A stretch of DNA of 64,000 nt, from assembly GCF_010389155.1 (NCBI RefSeq), contig NC_057763.1, positions 40,406,645 to 40,470,644 of the forward strand, given 5' to 3'. This DNA comes from Erigeron canadensis. Its lineage: Eukaryota; Streptophyta; Magnoliopsida; Asterales; Asteraceae. The stretch's first letter is position 1. Every line of letters begins with the position of its first letter. Shown one piece after another: positions 47,983 through 59,595 of this stretch. Under the pieces are notes generated by a model, which saw nothing but the letters and a program-made list of their open reading frames with translations, made no database searches and had not been told where the DNA came from. The position numbers were made by a program, and so were the translations under genes.

Positions 47983-50689
47983 ATATAGAAGTTGGGCTCT
48001 CTCTACTCTTTTGGATATACATACATATATATATGCATACTCATTTGTACAAGTAGGAGAGTTATGAAAAGTCTATTAAAGAAAAAATCAAAGTCAAATA
48101 CTGAAAATGAGAGTGAATATATAAAAAAAAAATGCGTTTGCAAACTGTGTACAGTGCACAACATGTAAGCAACATGGTAGAGTTGATTTTCTGTAATGTA
48201 TTATGGTATTACTACTTCAGTCCCCAAACTAACTTATAGTTACACAATGCTCTAAAGTGATAAACTAGGGATGGGGGCGGGTACGTTATTTAAGGTTATT
48301 GAATTAGGTTATTCTTAAAATCGTTTTAAAATAACTTTTTTTCTTACTAGTCTTTCCGTCCTATTAGAAGTGTTTTAATTAGAATATTCAAGGTCTTAAT
48401 CTTTAAACTTTAACCTTAAATATTATATTACAATATATAATACTTAATGAAAATTATATCATTGAAAACACTTCTAAAACATAATCAATTCATATAACTT
48501 TCATCAAGTATTATATAACACGAACAAAATTATTTATGGTCAAAGTTACAAAAATTATACTTTTAAAATTCAAAATAGTGGAATGGAGGGAGTATTATTA
48601 AGATCTTAATTTACTTTTAAAAATATTGAACCTAATACTATTGTAAAGGTATTAGAACGTTTGGCTATGAAGCCATATTGATAATGGATGGGTAAATGCA
48701 AACTAAAATAGATAAGGTATACAATATTCGCAATACAAACAATTTCTGTATCTTTAAATTCCATATAAACTTTAGACATTATAATTCATTTCAGATAAGA
48801 GTGACATATTAAACGAAAGGAGATGATGTATCATTTTTTAATGCCATACAAAACCAAATAGTTTGATTAAAGGTATATATTATATGTATATAATTAAGTA
48901 AAGATATTCAAATTAATGGATAAAAAAATGAATCGTTTAGATAGATCAATTATTATTACTTTTTGTAAAAATGAGAAAGAATGAAATTCTTTATAATATA
49001 CATGTAGACATGCATCACAAATGCTTCACAAGTTCAAATAACTTAGGAAGTATATGTGTAAGAGCAATATATACCGGGGAGTGAATATGACGTTATCCCC
49101 TATCTAAGCTTAAATGTAGAATTCCTCACAATTTATTTTTTAATCTATAAATATCATGGGGCCTCATTATTTATTTAAAATACAAATATTATTAAAATAT
49201 TTGTGTGTAAAGAGTTCTCCATCTAAGTTTAGATGACAAACAACCTCATATTCACTTTTATCATATATTAATTGTACGCAATATAAGCTAGTTTCCTTTG
49301 TTACCTAACCATGTACTCGGTAAAAACAAAGAAACAAAATAGGAGGAGGAATAATGAATGTATCCTAAAAGTGAAGGGGTTTAATTGTAGCTTAGTCATT
49401 ATCGTTGACCTACAAATATATTTAAGTGAGATTAGATCTAACGCTTGGCACACATGGGGATCAAATATATACCTGTCTGACAAGTTGCAATTATTATATT
49501 AATATTTCGTTATATACTTATATTAATTTTATAATTATCGAGTTTGTCAACTTAATTTAAGGTGTAAACTTCGTATATGGTATTGTAAATACTTGAATAT
49601 TTGTGACGTGTGTTCATAATGAGAGCCTGATTTACGCCAAACAGATTGTAGCAAATTTGAACTGTGACCAATAGTGTTTTTATGGAAAGCTGAGTAGTTC
49701 AATGTTCAATTAAATTATGTCATGCGGTATATCCGTATATTTGAGTATATGGTTAATTTATATTAGATGTACGTACTAATTAATACGATTCGATCTTAAT
49801 TATATATATGTGATGGACCATATATCCACCTATTGATTGTCGATTAACGTTCAAAATTAACTAGTTAAAGAATCACATTACTAGTTGATAAGATTTTAAC
49901 TAGTGTATATTATATATATAAAATAAAACAGTGTGAAATTTTGTCACAATTAATGTACGTGATGGTTATCCAAGAAATGAAACAAAAGCCCTCTATCAAA
50001 AAGGGGAGGAAAAATAGATAAAATTAATGCATAATCATTTGATCAACACATGATCCAACTTAACTTTCTGATCTATGTTTTGTTTTGCATATTTTTGAAT
50101 GTGTCATATAACTACATTCTAGTATTTAGTTAATGTTGACAAACATATTTACTCATTTGTTGTTAAATGAATTTAGTTTATTAATGCTACCCAATCAAGA
50201 TAAATGTCAAACTACATAATTAAGGTGGTACTCAAACAGGGCAATTAAGATGATCGATGCATGTATCTTTAAATATTAATCTGCACAAGGTAAACCTTTT
50301 GATGATGATGACATTTTTCGTTTAAACGATAAACTAAATTCCCATGTAAATATCTTATCCGTTTATTAGAGAACTAAAACTTTTTTGAGTTAATAATATG
50401 GAATATATAAAAGATCGATATATCACGTTATTAATTGTTTACATACGGATAATAAGTATATATCGAACGAATTAGAACTAGTAATGTTTATTATTTTTAT
50501 AAGATGAATCAAAGTATTTTTTTTTAAAAATGTAACATCGCATAGATGTATCATCATGATAGTCTACGAATAAAACGTAAAAAAAGAAATTTTTTTTTTT
50601 TGTTTTGTTTTGTAAAACTAAAAAGTAATTCTTTAGTTGCCAAAATTGTTTGAATATAGATAGGTTAAAATAATTACTAGTATAATTTA
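47983..50689. other. U-box gene upstream region and spacer
   Basis: AT-rich, with one Stowaway-like MITE at 48350-48592. No other gene or element is recognised. Confidence 0.5.
48350..48592. mobile_element. Stowaway-like MITE, 243 bp
   Basis: The right end GGAATGGAGGGAG is followed by TA; the left end GTCTTTCCGTCCTATTAGAAG is preceded by TA. The ends are the CTCCCTCCRTCC inverted repeats of Tc1/mariner MITEs, eroded on the left. It sits about 370 bp upstream of the U-box gene start. Confidence 0.6.
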
Positions 50690-50968
50690 TGATTAAAGGG
50701 ATTAATCACGGGAAGACCAACGTATTTTCCCATTTGTACACGGTTGCCCATTATACTTTTTTATTGATGAGGTTTACCCACATACTTTTTTTTTGTACAC
50801 GGTTGACCAATATTACCGACTATCACAGGTAAACCGGTCAACTTTGGGTCAACCGTGTACAAAAAGAAAAGTATCTGGGTAAACCTTATCAATAAAAAAG
50901 TATAATGGGCAACCGTGTAAAAATGGGAAAGTACGTCGGTATTCTCGTGATTAATCCAATTTTAATCA
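50690..50968. mobile_element. Foldback MITE, copy 1
   Basis: Almost the whole 279 bp is an inverted repeat. GGGATTAATCACGGGAAGAC on the left pairs with the right end CGTGATTAATCC, and ACCCACATAC, TTTGTACACGGTTG and their complements recur on both sides. The unpaired centre is about ATTACCGACTATCACAGGTA. Confidence 0.8.
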
Positions 50969-51129
50969 ACGTTCGTAAACATGTACTCTTTAATCAACAC
51001 AACTATATATTATACTGTCAATTGTTTCCTTACATTCTATTTTCATGATTATGTCCATATTATAACTATACTCTTACACACAACTCAACATCGTTCTAAT
51101 ATAGATCATTTTTAAACCACACGTTAAAA

Positions 51130-51178
51130 ATGAAAATAATATAATTCATCTCGGACGTACAACGCACGGGTCTTAAGA
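51130..51178 (+). mobile_element. Degenerate Helitron 3' end
   Basis: ACGTACAACGCACGGGTCTT then AAGACCTCGT resembles the family tail (hairpin, A-rich linker, CTAG) with CTAG changed to CTCG. The 5' end is not identified. Confidence 0.4.
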
Positions 51179-51299
51179 CCTCGTTACAAAGAAAAAACAA
51201 GTTTTGAGGTCGGGCACCAACATTCATTATTATTGGGTTGCAATGATATGCAACATCCACAACGTCAAAATGTTCAAAATTTTTGTATTTTGGGTTTCG

Positions 51300-51372
51300 T
51301 ATGAAATATTTGGTTGTTATCCCTTTTTTAGTAAGAAAAATATTTGGTTGTTATCCCTTTTTTAGTAAGAAA
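51300..51372 (+). repeat. Tandem duplication, two copies of about 35 bp
   Basis: ATATTTGGTTGTTATCCCTT plus the following TTTTTAGTAAGAAA occurs twice head to tail. Confidence 0.8.
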
Positions 51373-51445
51373 GATTCACATGTATTAAGTATGCGGGATC
51401 ATCCATAAGATATTTTTTTTAGTCATACATCACTACTTTTTTTTT

Positions 51446-51703
51446 GATTAATCACGAAAAGACCAACGTACTTTTTCATTTGTACACGGTTAACCATCAT
51501 ATTTTTTTATTGATGAGGTTTACCCACATATTTTTTTTTTGTACACAGTTGACCCAAAGTTGACCGGTTTACCTGTGATAGTCGGTAATATTGGTCAACC
51601 GTGTACAAAAAGGAAAAGTATGTGGATAAACCTCATCAATAAAAAAGTATAATGAGCAACCGTGTACAAATGAGAAAGTACGTTGGTTTTCCCGTGATTA
51701 ATC
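51446..51703. mobile_element. Foldback MITE, copy 2 (centre inverted)
   Basis: Same family as 50690-50968, with ends GATTAATCACGAAAAGACC and CCCGTGATTAATC. Its central unpaired segment is the reverse complement of that in copy 1 (CCTGTGATAGTCGGTAATAT), so the two copies are in opposite orientation about 480 bp apart. Confidence 0.8.
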
Positions 51704-52534
51704 CCATTTTAATCATATATGGAAGAACATCTAATGTAACTATGTAACTATGTAACTTTGGCTATTTGAATTAATCTAGTTCAACCAACACTATAGATTT
51801 CCGAATTCGGGTATCATTTAAAACTTTTTTACCCGTCATAGAAAAATTATTAGAAAATAATGCTAATATTAAAATTAAAGGAACAAATATGTCAAATTGT
51901 CAACTTTATTGCTTGAGTCATGGTGCAAACTGCAACAAACGGATAGCTTACAAATGTAGAAAATTCAAAAATAATACAAGAAAGCTATACATTGTTATGA
52001 GTAAGTCAACATATTGAGATAGTCAAATATATAGTTTTTGGTTAACTACTATGTGGTAATCACCTCTAAAATCAAAATGATGACATGCACACAAAAAATA
52101 ATTAAATGACATTTCGCTAAAGAAAATAACCACAAAAAAAAGAAGTATATGATATGTTTAGTCAATGAGAAGCCTCTTTAGGATTTATAGTACCATCTTC
52201 TTGGCATGTCAGTTTTCATTAAATTTGATGATTAGGTAAGACTTTACATTATGCTTACAAAAGGACTAAACATATATATTGTTGCTATATGGCATATAAT
52301 ATAACATCGACATACATACATTTTCTATTTTCAAGTATAAGAGGAAAAAGACCCCATTAGTTGTCGGCATTGAGCCTTTCAAAAAAAGAAAAAAAATAGA
52401 TTGTGGGCATTGTAATAATATTGCATTTCTAAAGTCAAATCAGCAAGATGGCAATACAAGTTGAACATGGCAACCATAACCATATGGCAATATTACATCC
52501 AAATAAATGTTAGAACCATATGGCAATATTGTAT

Positions 52535-52577
<43 letters not shown>

Positions 52578-53283
52578 CAATCCTAATTTTAACTGTACAA
52601 TACCGGTCCAGTTAATATTGTAGCCGGTTCAGTTACAAAACCCAATTTAGTCACAACAGTAACCGGTTTAGTTACGATAACACTTTACAATTTCTATTGC
52701 ACATGATACAACTTCTAAAGCATAGAATATACCAACAACATATACACACATACATAAACAAATCTTTCGTAATCACCGCTGGTTACAACCAACGCCGGTA
52801 CCAATCACCGCCGGCAAGAACCACCACCTCGAATAACGGCGGCGGGAGTGATGAACCATTAAAGATAATATGTCCATGTCCAACATCTCACACCACTGGT
52901 AACGACCGCCAATAAACGCCGCTGGTCACTACCGCCAGTAACCACCATCGGATTAGAGTCTAGATCAATGAGAATCAAAAGTTGACTGCCACCACCGGAC
53001 ATCAACTTCATCCAAATCTTTGACACTTACGACCAAACCATCGCAACTAAAAACCTTAAAAACCACATCTATACACAGATATAAGATGACTTAGAAAGTG
53101 AATGATGTACATGCTATCGATAACACTGCCAGATGTATACCAGTTTCGGTGAGTCGGCGATACAGCACCCATCACTGCCAACAACCACACACACACCACA
53201 CATACGCATCAATTTTTGAAGAGAAACAAAAGTGGCGTATTGTTGGATGCGGGTTCTTCCCTCCTTCCAGTGATGAATAGGAT
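51704..53283. other. Spacer with an (AT)n tract and a GC-richer block
   Basis: An (AT)n microsatellite lies at about 52538-52571. From about 52600 the base composition changes, with repeated CCGGTT and ACCGCCGGTAAC-like words over about 500 bp. This may be an unclassified transposon part. The solo LTR follows directly. No gene is recognised. Confidence 0.45.
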
Positions 53284-55948
53284 TGTAACACCCGTCGTTT
53301 AAAAATATGGATTTCCAAAAACTTTCGCCTAACGGCGTCAAAGAAAGCGGAATTAAACTTTAAAAGTCCAAACCAGCAAAATCTGTTTGGTTTATTCATT
53401 AAATGGTGTTACTAGCCATATCATCAAAACAAATCTAAATGGAAATCCATTGGTTGCCCAACATTAAACAACCGACATTATAGTAAATACAAATCATAAA
53501 TATCTAAACATAAATCGACGTCTAATGCGGGTAGCCACTATGGGTAAACTACAGCCAGCTTCAAGATCATCTACCCATGCCTCACATCTTCTCACATCTA
53601 CCTGCTTACTATTGTTGGACCTGAGGGCACAACACATTTTAAAAGAGCAAGTGTTAGCTAACGAATTAGCTAAGTAAGATAATACATAGTTTATAAAACG
53701 TTTGTCCATTTAAAACATTATATAAAAGTCATATTAAGTCGTTAAGGCACATATCATCAAATATATCGTCTCACATACATATCATAGCATCAACATCTTT
53801 CATATTAGGATGAGTCATCCTAAATGTGCCTAGTCATCTTTTGCATCTCCACATATCACATCTAAACATCTTTATAGTTGTGACAAAAGTCACGCATCTC
53901 ATATAACATATGCATCGTTATAAGTGTGACATAAGTCACGCCCGACTGGATGGACAAACCTTACGGCTGTACATCACTGTCCTTAAGGAATGACAAGCCA
54001 ATCCAGGAGTAATCCGTATGTACATGACAAGTGGGGCAGGTCAGACCTCCCGTATTACTCTTCACATCTTTGACCATGTTGCAAGAAGCCACCTAAGCAA
54101 CCACATCTACGCACTTAGCCGAGCAAGGGCAAGTATGGGTTAAGCTTAACACTTCACATCTAAATTATGAGCTCGATTTCACATCTCATATGGTTTAGGT
54201 GTTTATACTACCTAAACAATTACCACATATACATCTTTACGTTTGGGTCCTTAAACGTGCACGTGTCATGGTAACTTAATAAGTCTAGTGAACTAGATGA
54301 ACAAGCCATGTAATCATGCACATTTCACATATCATCAACATATATCACATTTCAAATCATCTCGAAACATTACATATCATTTCATAGCATATCATTACAT
54401 CTCATATCATTGCATAGCATCTCATAGCATATCATTACATATCATCTTTCATTGCATAACATAGTTCATCACATGACGTATTTCATAATAACTCAAAGCA
54501 TTTCATATCATATCATAACGTCACATATCTTTGGGGTAGCATTTCAGGCTTCAATATGCATATACATAGCCCATATCACCTCCCGTGTAATCCCGATTAA
54601 GCATAAGTATACAAGATATCAATTGGGAAATTATTATATGAAAACTATGTTTTTGTTGAACCCTCAGCGTGTCAAAGTAGTGTATCTTACCTGATGACGA
54701 GCACAACGATCAATAAGCAACTTTAAAGTGTCTTGTATGTGTTCCCGACTACCTATAATCATTAAATGATTATTAACAATCTAATCACCTTCTTACTTAT
54801 GATCATAACCAAGCTTTAAATACTTGACCCATGTCAATGCTTGATTTAACAAAGATCCGACCATTAGATTAGAGTTCACTAAACTCGACAAAACTTGACC
54901 TTCGCTCACTATATTAACCATCTGAACACTTTTAGGTTTCATTCATATTTAAAGGATATTACCATTGGAAAATAGACTCTCCCACAATTTCGTGGATAGC
55001 TTATTTGTCAAAAACGGAGTTACGGTTCAAAAGTTATAGTCGTTTAAAAATGTTAACAAAAATCAGTCCCTAACGGGAGTTACGAATATTTGTAACGGGA
55101 GTTATGAAAATTTGTAACGGGAGTTACAGTGGAGGTGTTATCACAATTACCTAGCTAACGGGAGTTACACAACCGTAACGGGAGTTACGACGACCAGTCG
55201 TGAAAAACAACTCCAAAACCTAACCAAACACATCCCAAACGACTTTAACACAACTCCAGGTCTTATGAACATCAAATACACTTAAAATAAGACCAAAATC
55301 ACTCATTGAAAACACCAATTAATTCTTGAATCATATACCAACATTATACAATCGATTTAAAACCCGTAATGACCTAAAATCGATTATAAACGTAATCGAA
55401 TCCAACCCAAACCTTAAAACCAGAAATCAATGGGTTGAAAGGACTTATTATGCATAAAATAAATGTGGCTAATCATCAATTACCTGGAGATAGCGAAGGG
55501 GATGTAAAACTTGATCAAAGCACCCTCGAATCACCCAAACGACGATGAAATCGAATAATAAAATGCTATGGAACCAAGGGGACAACTAGGGCTTCAAAGG
55601 AAGAGTATAATCTCTGTATTATGAGTCTAAGGATAGGTTACAAGACCCTTAACCCGTTTTTGAGTTTAACCCTATGTCAAAACTAGTCCTTAAGCTTCCA
55701 AACGACTCATATTTAGCTCAAAACACCTATAGGGAACACTTACAACACATTAAACATTTTAAGCACCTCTAATGACATTTAAATATACCTTTAAACACTT
55801 ATACACACCAATCATTAAGGCATTAAAGCCTTGCATTTAAAACATATTAAACATATAGACGCAGTGAATCGTCTAAAGACTTAATAGACACGAAATTTTG
55901 ACTTAACGACCAAAGTCAACCGTTAACTAGAAAGTTCGGGATGTTACA
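53284..55948. mobile_element. Second solo LTR (2665 bp), same family
   Basis: Begins TGTAACACCCGTCG and ends GGGATGTTACA. Flanks are AGGAT (53279-53283) and AGGAA (55949-55953), a 5-bp duplication with one mismatch. No gag-pol is present. It shares ends, length and internal order with the solo LTR at 24.1 kb, including GTTCAAAAGTTATA and the TAACGGGAGTTAC block. Confidence 0.8.
55069..55190 (+). repeat. TAACGGGAGTTAC repeat block in the solo LTR
   Basis: Five copies of TAACGGGAGTTA(C/T) separated by 7-35 bp. The core is itself palindrome-like (GTAAC..GTTAC). Confidence 0.8.
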
Positions 55949-56175
55949 AGGAATCGGATGATTTTTTTTACTTTCTTTACTAAAGTAAATGTTAAACAAT
56001 AAGCACCTGTAATGGCATTGAAAGATCTATACAAAAGCCTTAAAAAAACACGCCCAAAAGATTCCCTACAAGATTTATGGGTGTTTTGTTTTCTTGAATC
56101 TTGCCATATATGTGTGTTTTTAGAAAAATATTTGGAAAATGAATATATGGCTTTTGTGGGTGAACAAAAAGGTTA

Positions 56176-57218
56176 AACCGATCGGAGTGGGGGATAAAGG
56201 TTCCGACGCCGCCCCTTTGCCGCCTGCTACACCGCCACGAGGGGCGGTAAATGCCAAAAAAACTCTCTCCCGATCAATATTAGACGACTTGGCTTGTTGA
56301 TTTTTTCAATAAAATGAACCGTTACAAACGGCTAATTTGTACTAAATTCATTTTTAAAATTTTATTTTTTTAAACCTCATTTTATTATATATATATATAT
56401 ATACACTACTACACCATTTACAAACTCAAAACCAATTCATTTTATACAAACAAAAACCTTCTTTATCCTCATTTTCTCTCTACATTCTAGCTTTTCTCCC
56501 TATAATCAAATGGTTTAGACTAGGGCCGAAGAAATAAGTTTGGCACAAACTTCGGTCGAGGTGTCAGACAACCCTTGTGCAGTAACTACCAGAACGTACG
56601 TTTTGGTCTAGAGTGACCCATCTTTTCCTCACTTATGAAAACCAACCATCGACATATCGAGATTCAGATGCGGTGGCCGCTAAATGGCACCGCATGCGCA
56701 CAAACATTCACGTATTCGATATGATGTTCAACCGTGTGAACCAAGGTCACGACGATGAACACGGTGCAATGGTTGCAAGGACTTCCGAGTACAATGCGGT
56801 ATCTCGAAACAGTTTTGGCCACGTGGAGGAGTGAGAATTGGTACGAAACAATCTGAAGTTTAAAAAAAATTAATCATTTAGTTGTTTAGTTGTATTTTGT
56901 GATGTTTAGAATAATTGTTTAGTTGTGTTGTGTGTCTTTTTATTTTAAATAAATTGTTTGACGTGTGTTTTATATTTTTTTTAACTTATTATAAGGTACG
57001 AGTAATATGTTATTTATTTATATTATTTATATATGTTATTTATATTTATATTTTTAAAAACAATAATAAAAACAAAAAAAATATTAAAAAAAGGAGGGCT
57101 TCCCAAAAAGAGGAGTCTCACTCCAAGAAAAAGGAGGGCAACTCTTAAAGAGAGCCTCCACCAAATGGCGAAAGTTCCCTAATACAGGGAGCCCCGTTTG
57201 CCCCCACTCCTCATGGTC
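56176..57218. mobile_element. PIF/Harbinger-like element, about 1.04 kb
   Basis: Flanked by TTA on both sides (56173-56175 and 57219-57221). The ends AACCGATCGGAGTGGGGG and CCCCCACTCCTCATGGTC are imperfect inverted repeats. TTA/TAA duplications are typical of PIF/Harbinger. The element contains a broken Myb-like ORF but no DDE transposase. Confidence 0.65.
56512..56834 (+). pseudogene. Broken Myb/SANT-like ORF of a Harbinger-type element
   Basis: Starting near ATGGTTTAG, one frame reads RAEEISLAQTSVEVSDNP before a stop; another frame from 56613 reads DSDAVAAKWHRMRTNIHVFD and MFNRVNQGH. Together they resemble the Myb-like protein found in plant PIF/Harbinger elements, whose pattern is an acidic helix, then a later K/R-W-x-x-M stretch. 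A frameshift and stops make it non-functional. Confidence 0.5.
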
Positions 57219-57629
57219 TTAAAAAATAGTATCAGTCGGTTGGAAGTGGTATAGGGAGATGGGGGCTATAATTGTTACTTTGTTTAGGGAATCAAAGTTA
57301 CATGTATATCGTTACATATTTACACGTTTCTCTTATATTTACATTCCGTTTCTTTTAAAAGCTACGTGATAGTTGCGATTGTTCAAATTTATAACTGTGT
57401 TTATTTCTAAAACCCGTCATAATTATTTACATAATCTAGATTATATACCGTATATCCTTTAGAAGACTATTATTTTTAAATTTATTTAACATAAATATTT
57501 TTCAAATGACATTTTAAGCAACTAATACTTTATGTGATGACCGCTAGTGATTGTTACATTATGCATGCGGCTGTGTTTGGGTCTTCAGATACTGCAAAGA
57601 ACTTACGTAAAAACACACAACAATTAAGA

Positions 57630-57657
57630 CCCCGGCAACGCCGGGGAATCCCACTAG
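57630..57657 (+). mobile_element. Helitron 3' terminus
   Basis: A perfect 7-bp stem CCCCGGC-AAC-GCCGGGG (57630-57646), then AATCCCA and CTAG at 57654-57657, before host T. The 5' end was not placed. Confidence 0.6.
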
Positions 57658-58875
57658 TTATCCAATAAATGTTCGAAGAGTCGGTGTATAACTAGATGTA
57701 TACATCCTCGTTGGTCGTGTAAATTATATTTAATTCGTTTCCATAATCACACTTTTTATTTTTACTTTTTTATATAGCTTTGACTGTAATATGTGTGCGT
57801 GTATATATATTGATGAAAATTATATTAATAAAAATACATTTAAAATTATAATTCATCGACATATTTTACATCAGATATTATATAACACAAACAATATTAT
57901 TTACAAAGTTGAAAGAAAAATTAAGTCAAACTAGCATTTTTACGTTGGAATGAAAAGAGTATAAAATAACAATGGAACACTATTCAGAAAGCCTAACCGA
58001 TTTATAACTTAACTAGAGCACACTAATTATATCCGTCTAATCCATCTATTTATTAAATAAGAGAGAACACTACATTTTTTAAAGTTATTTTATAGAGACC
58101 GGCATGCACATAAAAATTATAGAGATTATACCTTTTGCTGCATAAACATACAAACTTATAAAGAAAACAATTTCAACTGTTTAAAGAATTAAAGACTGTT
58201 TCATCATGTTAATGTTATTGACTAGATCGTTTCTAACATAAGACCTAGCAAAGTACGAACATAACATTGCATTTTGAGTATAATAAAACGTTTTGAACCT
58301 GCCGTAGTGTTTTGAGTATAATAAAGCGTTGTTATAATCAATTTTGTCAACTGCTACATGAATCATTTGGTGAGCCACAGTTGTTCTTCTTCATATAACA
58401 GGGGGCTTTTATGCCGTTAAAAACACAAAGATAAACATACATTCATTTGGGTACAAGTAAATCAACAGCAACGAGTGGCAGATACATATAATAACTAGCT
58501 TAAAGATCACTCAGTCTGACCAAGATAGTATCAAAAGTGTTGCAAACTTGCAATACTGCGAATTTACACAATTAACCCTTCAGAGCATCAAAAAGACCCA
58601 AAGCAGCTTCAAAACTGCACAAACAACACCTATGCAGCAACACTAAAGTGCCTTAAAAACATAGCAAAGAGCTTAAAAACAGACGCAAAACATTTAAAAG
58701 TTAAGACAACTTGAACAATATACAATAGAACTTGAATACAGCCTGAACAAACACTTAAAAAGCTTAATAAAAAGTCCAAACAGCTTTAAAACACCACCTA
58801 AACAAAACAAAACAAAAAAAAAACACTTAAAGCAATACCTGATGGTTAGCAACAAAATTCCAGCTACGTTTTTTC

Positions 58876-59064
58876 TTGGTTAACTTAGGTATCCAACACG
58901 TTACGTTCTGTGAGATGACTAATCCCAAGGCGACCACCTGCTATTGGAGTAGCCCAGAGTCGTTGCTGGTGAACCTTTTGTATAAGATTCGAACTTGGGA
59001 TTTCTAGGTATTTTCACCCTTAGAGACCAAGTTTATACCACTAGACCACACCACCTTTGTTGTT
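58876..59064 (-). mobile_element. SINE with Pol III boxes and target duplication
   Basis: On the minus strand an A box TGGTCTAGTGG (59048-59038) and B box AAGTTCGAATC (58996-58986) are spaced as in tRNA genes. The 3' end reaches an A-run (GAAAAAA). Imperfect direct repeats of about 15 bp flank it: AAATTCCAGCTACG (58855) and AAATTCCAGCCACG (59065). This is typical LINE-mediated retroposition. It is not an intact tRNA gene, because stems cannot be drawn. Confidence 0.72.
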
Positions 59065-59595
59065 AAATTCCAGCCACGCTTTTCATAATCATAAATGCAC
59101 ATTTCACAAATTTTCAAAATTAAGCACTAACATGAAACAAAATTACTCATTTCTTATCATTTTGCTAAAATTAGGAGTTGGGGTTTATAACCAAATTTTA
59201 GGGGTTTAGATTACCTTCTGAAGTCATGCTGGATTAAGTGGATATCATTAGAGACGGTAAAGGCGTTGATCAGATAGATGGGCCAACTTTTAACTCAATG
59301 GGCTAAAGGGAACTAACACGATTTCATATGGGATGACTAAAAAATGAAATTCGGCAGGATCTTGAGTGGGACCTCATCCCCGCCATTTATAAATTAGATC
59401 CGCCACTCAACAACGACCAAAGCTACTACAAAGGATGCTATAGAAATTTGTGCTTCATGGTTCGATTGGGCACAAATACCCATTATTACAACTGGGTGAC
59501 TGTAAATTTCAATATATTATTGAGCAGAAGTAGTATAACATATTTGTTCTTTTTAACATAAATTATTACAACTTTGAAACCACTAATGATATAGC

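Larger units (their letters stand above)
57219..59595. other. Spacer downstream of the hydrolase gene
   Basis: Holds a Helitron end, a weak Stowaway-like segment at about 57720-57962 (right end GGAATGAAAAGAG before TA) and a SINE. The stretch at 58510-58850 is A-rich with recurring GCTTAAAAAC and ACTTGAAC words. No gene was found. Confidence 0.5.

Noticed and set aside
58986..59048. A tRNA gene on the minus strand
   Set aside because: A and B boxes are present, but no cloverleaf can be drawn and the unit has a poly-A tail and target duplication; it is a SINE.
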